Shown here piece after piece: positions 7,279 to 11,698 of a stretch of DNA of 11,698 nt; positions within the stretch are counted from its first letter, which is position 1, and every line of letters begins with the position of its first letter. The DNA is from JACDET01 sp038253825 (GTDB lineage Bacteria > Patescibacteriota > Microgenomatia > Levybacterales > UBA12049). The notes beneath the pieces are model-generated. The model searched no databases, was not told where the DNA came from, and saw nothing but the letters and a program-made list of their open reading frames with translations. The stretch covers positions 1 to 11,698 of the forward strand of contig JBBSGT010000037.1 in assembly GCA_038253825.1 (NCBI GenBank), read 5' to 3'. The translations under genes and the position numbers were made by a program.

Positions 7279-7301
7279 TCGTACAAGTTAATCGTGCCGA
7301 A

Positions 7302-8042
7302 CTATTTAGACATAACTTTGGGGCGAATCACTTTGGATAATTTATCAAATAAAGCAGTCGTGTGGGTGCGTTCAATATTTCTCGCGATTAATTCATGCGT
7401 CGCAAATTTTCTATAGCCTTTGCTTTGTTGAAGTTTGCCGAAAAATTCTTTATAACGACCTGCTTTCGCTTCCGCTGAGACATGATCACCTGACTCATGC
7501 ATTTCAGGATTTGTTAAGATGTCCTCCGCAGCCAAAACGGTGATATTAACACCTGTTCGTTTAGAAACTTTCTTTGCAAGCATTGCAGCTCGTTTCTGAT
7601 GAATTCCTAAAGTTACCGTTGCTATATTATTCCAACCATGTTCCCGTGCTTGTTGTACAAGACCATTTATTTCCATGGCAGTAGTTCTTGCTTCACCAGC
7701 ATCTATTACATTTGCATCAGGTGATTTAACACGAAATTGATTTTCTAATACCTCCGCATACGGCGTAGGATGATCAAAAAGCTGAGAACCAGTCACAACA
7801 ATATTATCTGCTACTACACTATTTTTATAGAGTGCTTGTGCTGCTGAATCAACAAAATGTCCTTCAAGGCTTGGACGAGAATAGCGAAAGATTGAGATAT
7901 CTTTCCTTTTTTCAGGTGGTTTTTCTAGTTCTTGTATTTGTGCTCTTTCCAACAATCCCGCTTCTTCTTCAGCAGAATGTCTCCACCCTAGTCCATGAAT
8001 AAGAAGTGCGTCATAACGCGGTTTTTGAACTTCAGCTATCAT
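7302..8042 (-). CDS. YdcF-like protein (DUF218 / SanA-ElyC superfamily)
   Basis: A 246-residue protein whose order of motifs fits the DUF218 fold: a first strand YDALLIHGLGWR, a second NIVVTGSQLFDHPTPYAEVL, the acidic turn DAGEARTTAMEINGLVQQA, then a strand and helix with IATVTLGIHQKRAAMLAKK (the family's H..RA). No signal peptide or membrane helix is visible, unlike SanA or ElyC. The C-terminal 50 residues are basic and extend past the usual domain. Family members are linked to envelope or cofactor metabolism, but no reaction is firmly assigned to this form. The ATG at 8042 lies 6 nt after TATAAT. The gene is convergent with gdt1. Confidence 0.68.
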   Translation of the reverse strand: MIAEVQKPRYDALLIHGLGWRHSAEEEAGLLERAQIQELEKPPEKRKDISIFRYSRPSLEGHFVDSAAQALYKNSVVADNIVVTGSQLFDHPTPYAEVLENQFRVKSPDANVIDAGEARTTAMEINGLVQQAREHGWNNIATVTLGIHQKRAAMLAKKVSKRTGVNITVLAAEDILTNPEMHESGDHVSAEAKAGRYKEFFGKLQQSKGYRKFATHELIARNIERTHTTALFDKLSKVIRPKVMSK

Positions 8043-8048
8043 GGCTGT

Positions 8049-8076
8049 ATTATAAAATTTTCGAAAAATAAATCAA
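8049..8076 (-). promoter_or_regulatory. Promoter TTGATT-16-TATAAT for the YdcF-like gene
   Basis: On the minus strand TTGATT (8076-8071), a 16-bp spacer and a perfect TATAAT (8054-8049) precede the ATG at 8042 by 6 nt. It lacks the TG extension but has the best -35 among the non-element promoters here. The mRNA should be leaderless. Confidence 0.65.
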
Positions 8077-8080
8077 GCAC

Positions 8081-8103
8081 TACAGGCTTATATCGTGCCT
8101 GTA
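8081..8103 (-). terminator. Hairpin downstream of tRNA-Ser(GCT)
   Basis: A perfect 7-bp stem TACAGGC/GCCTGTA with a 9-nt loop, 31 nt past the tRNA 3' end. The T-rich stretch begins several bases after the stem, so termination is plausible but weakly supported. The stem also sits just upstream of the YdcF-like promoter. Confidence 0.4.
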
Positions 8104-8134
8104 AATACTTATGGCTTGAGGCTATTTTGTGGTG

Positions 8135-8222
8135 CGGAGGGAACAGGATTCGAACCTGCGGTAGGGTTTACCCCCACGACTCCTTAGCAAGGAGTTACCT
8201 TAAACCACTCAGACATCCCTCC
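8135..8222 (-). tRNA. tRNA-Ser(GCT)
   Basis: An 88-nt class II tRNA. The acceptor GGAGGGA pairs with TCCCTCC and the discriminator is G73. The anticodon arm is ACTCC-TTGCTAA-GGAGT, giving GCT, which reads AGC and AGT. The variable arm pairs GTGGGG with CCCTAC, as expected for serine. The T-loop is TTCGAAT. CCA is not encoded (GCACC follows). It lies 24 bp from the left end of the integrated element, which did not target this copy. Confidence 0.95.
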
Positions 8223-8246
8223 CTTTATGAATCGACTAAATAAAGT

Positions 8247-8360
8247 GCGGTGTGCGTTCGAAAAAATTCGAACTGATTTCGCCCAAAATTTGTAGGGCGG
8301 GCGGAATTCCCCCCCAACCCCCCCCTTCCGCCCGCCAACGGAAGCGACCCTTTCGGATTG
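8247..8360 (+). repeat. attL arm and inverted repeat A (left copy)
   Basis: 114 bp that recur inverted at 9647-9753. The two copies are identical except in a C-tract: 7 C, AA, 8 C here against 10 C in the other. The first GCGG is the proposed crossover. An 11-bp stem GGCGGGCGGAA/TTCCGCCCGCC encloses the C-tract, and GTTCG/CGAAC flanks an A/T loop earlier on. In the circular element this arm would follow the recombinase codons. Confidence 0.88.
8251..8295 (+). pseudogene. Stranded native 3' end of the recombinase gene
   Basis: Fourteen codons encoding CAFEKIRTDFAQNL, then TAG. They continue in frame from the GCGG crossover codon (CGG, Arg483) if 11355 is joined to 8251 as in the circular element. 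The same codons follow the recombinase end in the inverted internal copy, which confirms the reading. In the integrated state they have no start and are separated from the gene by 3 kb. Confidence 0.8.
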
Positions 8361-8377
8361 GACGATTTCAAGTTTTT

Positions 8378-9265
8378 CTAGCCAGTTTTAGCTGGTTCGC
8401 TAGACTTTGTCAAGCTTGGCGACAAATTCTTCTTGTAATCATAAATTAATTTTTTTTCTTGTGTTGGGTCAGTTGATAAAATTATTTTTTCTTCCGCTAT
8501 CCCATGTACGAGCAATGCTTGGCGAGTTTCCTCGTCTTTGACTACGTACCCAATAAATTTATCTGGTGACACAACCCCTCCAATTTTAATTTCTGGAGAG
8601 CCGTGATTAGTATTTGTAAAATCAGGATCGTAAGCGGGAGGAAAAGGAGTATACTTATCTTGGAAAAATTGTTCTAAAGTTTTTCCAGACTTCAGAAAGG
8701 TGCGGGCTAAAATCCCATAAGCAGCACTTAGTGGTAATTTTGATTGATAATACTGTTGTTTTATTCTGTCAGCATAGGGATCAGGTGTATATCTTTCCTC
8801 TCTCTGTCTGTGTTGTTCTGAAGCAAGTAGTACTCCTGTTAGGTCATGGAATGTAAAAAATGATCCACTTTGTTCAGCTACAGAATCATCTATCAATATA
8901 GTCACCCTGCCTTTTTCTGGTCCATAAGATGGACAGTGTCCAATTTCAGCAAAAACATAATTATCCAAACCATACTGATGATCATATTTAAAAATTGCGG
9001 ATTTAGCATAATTTTTTTCACCTCGATGGGAAAAAGGTTTTAACCCAGATTGAAGTATGGGGACAATATCTTTAATATTTGTTGAGTGAGCTATAGGCAG
9101 ACACCTTAACTTCAATTCAATCTCTTCTAACTTCTTTCTATATTCATCTTCCCCGTATTTTTCGACTAGTTCAGAGTCATATTTTTGAAAATAGCTTACT
9201 AGATTTTCTTCAAGAGGATTTCCCTCTTTCCTTTCTGGCTGAAATTGTGATTCAAAGTTATCCAT
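8378..9265 (-). CDS. ADP-ribosyltransferase-like cargo protein
   Basis: A 295-residue soluble protein I do not recognise as a named family. Its core looks like an ADP-ribosyltransferase fold: a strand with AHSTNIKDIVPILQSGLKP (His60, then the Ile-Leu-x-x-Gly-Leu helix seen in DarT/PARP-type enzymes), DNYVFAEIGH around residues 101-110, and SPEIKIGGVVSPDKFIGYVV at 223-242 with a candidate catalytic Glu225 ahead of a V-x-P turn. This H-Y/F-E order is a weak match and needs structure prediction. The first 55 residues are charged and helical. It starts 4 nt after the repressor stop with no SD, so it is probably translationally coupled. Its last codons overlap a palindrome (8377-8404). A toxin or defence effector is inferred from context. 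Confidence 0.6.
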   Translation of the reverse strand: MDNFESQFQPERKEGNPLEENLVSYFQKYDSELVEKYGEDEYRKKLEEIELKLRCLPIAHSTNIKDIVPILQSGLKPFSHRGEKNYAKSAIFKYDHQYGLDNYVFAEIGHCPSYGPEKGRVTILIDDSVAEQSGSFFTFHDLTGVLLASEQHRQREERYTPDPYADRIKQQYYQSKLPLSAAYGILARTFLKSGKTLEQFFQDKYTPFPPAYDPDFTNTNHGSPEIKIGGVVSPDKFIGYVVKDEETRQALLVHGIAEEKIILSTDPTQEKKLIYDYKKNLSPSLTKSSEPAKTG

Positions 9266-9269
9266 ATTT

Positions 9270-9485
9270 TTATTTCATTAAATTATCAATGGTAACACCA
9301 AGACCACTGGCGATTTTTACGACCGTTTGAATACTCGGCTTAGTTATTACATTGCTTTCAATTTTGGTTAGCGTTGTATAGGGAAGATCGGATTTTCTCG
9401 CCAATTCGTCCTGCGTTAAACCCTGCTTATTTCTAAGCAGTTTTATCTTATCCCCGATGTTTTCTATATTGTTTTGACTTTTCAT
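9270..9485 (-). CDS. Xre/Cro-type HTH regulator
   Basis: A 71-residue protein that is almost only a helix-turn-helix domain: IGDKIKLLRNKQGLTQDELA, then the recognition helix region YTTLTKIESN and the closing VVKIASGLGVTIDNLM. This is the standard Xre pattern. AGGAA lies just before the ATG at 9485, and a promoter with three AGTAT repeats downstream suggests autoregulation. It is the first gene of a two-gene unit with the ADP-ribosyltransferase-like gene. The order and the 4-nt gap fit antitoxin-toxin or repressor-effector pairs. It may also control the divergent recombinase. Confidence 0.9.
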   Translation of the reverse strand: MKSQNNIENIGDKIKLLRNKQGLTQDELARKSDLPYTTLTKIESNVITKPSIQTVVKIASGLGVTIDNLMK

Positions 9486-9494
9486 AGTTTCCTA

Positions 9495-9513
9495 AGTATG
9501 ATAGTATTAGTAT
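9495..9513 (-). promoter_or_regulatory. Candidate operator: three AGTAT repeats
   Basis: AGTAT occurs at 9495-9499, 9503-9507 and 9509-9513 (plus strand). They lie between the predicted transcription start (near 9514) and the repressor ATG, where a bound repressor would block transcription. Spacing is uneven (8 and 6 nt), so one may be chance. Confidence 0.35.
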
Positions 9514-9520
9514 GGGTGCT

Positions 9521-9549
9521 TATATAACCCTTCATAAATATGATAGCAA
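9521..9549 (-). promoter_or_regulatory. Promoter of the HTH-ADP-ribosyltransferase unit
   Basis: TTGCTA (9549-9544), a 17-bp spacer and TATATA (9526-9521) on the minus strand. Each box matches four of six bases. The leader would be about 29 nt and includes an SD, unlike the host genes here. Confidence 0.5.
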
Positions 9550-9646
9550 ATAAAATAAAACTAGTCCAATTAAAAATGAGGGAAGCCCGCTTTTGGCCCA
9601 AAATGAAGTTTGAGCCGATATTTTTTCAGGTTCTTTGGCAGTTTTT

Positions 9647-9753
9647 CAATCCGAAAGGGTCGCTTCCGTTGGCGGGCGGAAGGGGGGGGGGAATTCCGCC
9701 CGCCCTACAAATTTTGGGCGAAATCAGTTCGAATTTTTTCGAACGCACACCGC
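9647..9753 (-). repeat. Inverted repeat A (right copy), attP right arm
   Basis: 107 bp, the reverse complement of 8247-8360 apart from the C/G homopolymer (10 G here). It brackets the HTH-ADP-ribosyltransferase unit together with the left copy. It shares GCGG/CCGC at 9750-9753 with inverted repeat B. Confidence 0.9.
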
Positions 9754-9836
9754 CAATTGGGAAATGAATGGTTTGGCTCGCCCTCTGCGAGGGCTCGCCA
9801 GCCGATTTTAAGCGCAAATTGGAATTTTTTATCTTT
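9750..9836 (-). repeat. Inverted repeat B (left copy), attP left arm
   Basis: 87 bp, an exact reverse complement of 11269-11355, which is the coding end of the recombinase. Together with 9647-9753 it forms an unbroken attP-like site of about 190 bp in inverted orientation. Confidence 0.92.
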
Positions 9837-9906
9837 GCCCCGTAGTAACGGGGCTGGCCAAAAGCGGGCTTCCCGAATTTTCATTTTTAATTTTTAAGGA
9901 GGAACT

Positions 9907-11457
<1,551 letters not shown>

Positions 11458-11465
11458 TAATATCG

Positions 11466-11492
11466 GGAAGTCCTCGTGAGGGCGACCTCTCC
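11466..11492 (-). repeat. tRNA-5'-end-like stem-loop, copy 1
   Basis: On the minus strand it starts GGAGAGGTCGC, the exact first 11 nt of both neighbouring tRNA-Ser genes (ACT and TGA), then a small hairpin CCT...AGG and ACTTCC. It ends 28 nt before the tRNA-Ser(ACT) 5' end. AGGTC can pair with GACTT to close a longer stem. Confidence 0.7.
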
Positions 11493-11558
11493 ATGGAAAT
11501 TATCTTTGATATCTAAACCACATGCATTTCGCATTTGCATCATACCGTTCTCATACGG

Positions 11559-11645
11559 CGGAGAGAGCGGGATTCGAACCCGCGGAAGGCGTGAACCCTC
11601 AGATGTTTTCAAGACATCCGCACTCGACCACTATGCGACCTCTCC
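11559..11645 (-). tRNA. tRNA-Ser(TGA)
   Basis: An 87-nt class II tRNA reading TCA codons. GGAGAGG pairs with TCTCTCC (G7-T66 wobble) and G73 is the discriminator. The anticodon arm is GATGT-CTTGAAA-ACATC. The variable arm is long and the T arm is GCGGG-TTCGAAT-CCCGC. CCA is not encoded. Its first 18 nt equal those of tRNA-Ser(ACT), pointing to a duplication origin. Confidence 0.95.
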
Positions 11646-11666
11646 TTGATTATTTGACTAAAAATT

Positions 11667-11698
11667 GGAAGTCCTGCAATCAGCAGGGCGACCTCTCC
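11667..11698 (-). repeat. tRNA-5'-end-like stem-loop, copy 2 (at window end)
   Basis: On the minus strand it starts GGAGAGGTCGC, then a CCTGC-TGATT-GCAGG hairpin and ACTTCC, ending 21 nt before the tRNA-Ser(TGA) 5' end. The outer bases match copy 1 and the hairpin differs in sequence but keeps pairing. It reaches the last base of the window, so its far boundary is unknown. Confidence 0.68.

Larger units (their letters stand above)
9599..9836 (-). pseudogene. Inverted mosaic of recombinase gene fragments
   Basis: On the minus strand 9836-9705 encodes the recombinase end from KDKKFQFALKIGW through PNWRCAFEKIRTDFAQNL and TAG, that is the native tail. After the attP arm come 20 bp identical to codons near the gene start (9628-9647 against 10044-10063) and 29 bp matching 11240-11268 with one mismatch (9599-9627). 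The two ends of this 238-bp piece are adjacent in the recombinase gene, so the piece is circularly permuted. It has no start codon of its own. Confidence 0.75.
9569..9891. repeat. Large palindrome split by a 238-bp insert
   Basis: GGGAAGCCCGCTTTTGGCC (9580-9598) is the exact reverse complement of 9856-9874. The next inner part GCCCCG-TAGTAA-CGGGGC is whole at 9837-9854. Outside, ATTAAAAATGA (9569-9579) pairs with TCATTTTTAAT (9881-9891). Removing 9599-9836 leaves a hairpin of about 25 bp with a 6-nt loop and one bulged T. It ends just ahead of the recombinase SD, so it may once have been a control hairpin in the leader. Confidence 0.75.

Noticed and set aside
7232..7301. Bidirectional terminator between gdt1 and the YdcF-like gene
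   Set aside because: Only short scattered complementarity (GAAGAA/TTCTTC, AACTTG/CAAGTT) is present, with no compact stem and T-tract.
8247..8360. CRISPR or tandem array, from repeated GC-rich palindromic blocks
   Set aside because: There are only two copies, inverted and over 1 kb apart, with no regular spacers.
9540..9767. Small plus-strand ORF in the recombinase leader
   Set aside because: It runs through the palindrome arm and inverted repeats, has no SD and encodes low-complexity Gly/Pro runs.

Overview
The window looks chromosomal, from an AT-rich bacterium that uses the standard stop codons (TGA ends the 6683-7231 gene). A Patescibacteria/CPR (Parcubacteria-like) origin is my best inference. 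The reasons are compact single-domain genes, very few Shine-Dalgarno sites in the housekeeping part, extended -10 boxes (TGnTATAAT) 6-7 nt before several start codons (predicted leaderless mRNAs), a ComFC-type protein, and a KST-type large serine recombinase next to tRNA genes. No rRNA or phylogenetic marker is present, so this placement is tentative.

Layout. 1-366: no clear gene. 367-3810, minus strand: comF, a small YvlD/holin-like membrane protein, a proline iminopeptidase and an MFS exporter; a possible 27-codon leader ORF overlaps the MFS start. 3928-5352, plus strand: a DUF2156-like/GNAT two-part protein. 5379-8042: a cysteine hydrolase (isochorismatase family), a GNAT acetyltransferase, a GDT1/UPF0016 transporter and a YdcF/DUF218 protein, with three copies of a 34-bp dispersed repeat in the gaps. 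8135-8222: tRNA-Ser(GCT). 8247-11355: a 3.1-kb integrated element. 11353-11698: tRNA-Ser(ACT), tRNA-Ser(TGA), and a short stem-loop repeat upstream of each that copies the tRNA 5' end.

The main discovery is the 3.1-kb element. It carries only three genes: an Xre-type repressor, a protein resembling an ADP-ribosyltransferase (a possible toxin-antitoxin or defence cargo), and a large serine recombinase. Its attachment sites can be read from the sequence. The left end (8247-8250), the right end (11352-11355) and an inverted internal copy (9750-9753) share GCGG. Joining the left flank to the right flank restores a tRNA-Ser 3' end (attB); the internal copy keeps the joined attP form. The recombinase gene runs through attP, so integration replaced its native last 14 residues with 33 residues read from the antisense of the host tRNA-Ser gene. 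The native tail is stranded at 8251-8295 and is also kept in the internal inverted copy.

Perfect inverted repeats of 87 bp flank the recombinase and near-perfect ones of about 110 bp flank the cargo pair; they meet at 9750-9753. Inversion across the 87-bp pair would put the native tail back on the recombinase in frame, so the locus could act as a C-terminal switch. The sequence identities are seen directly; the switching is inference.
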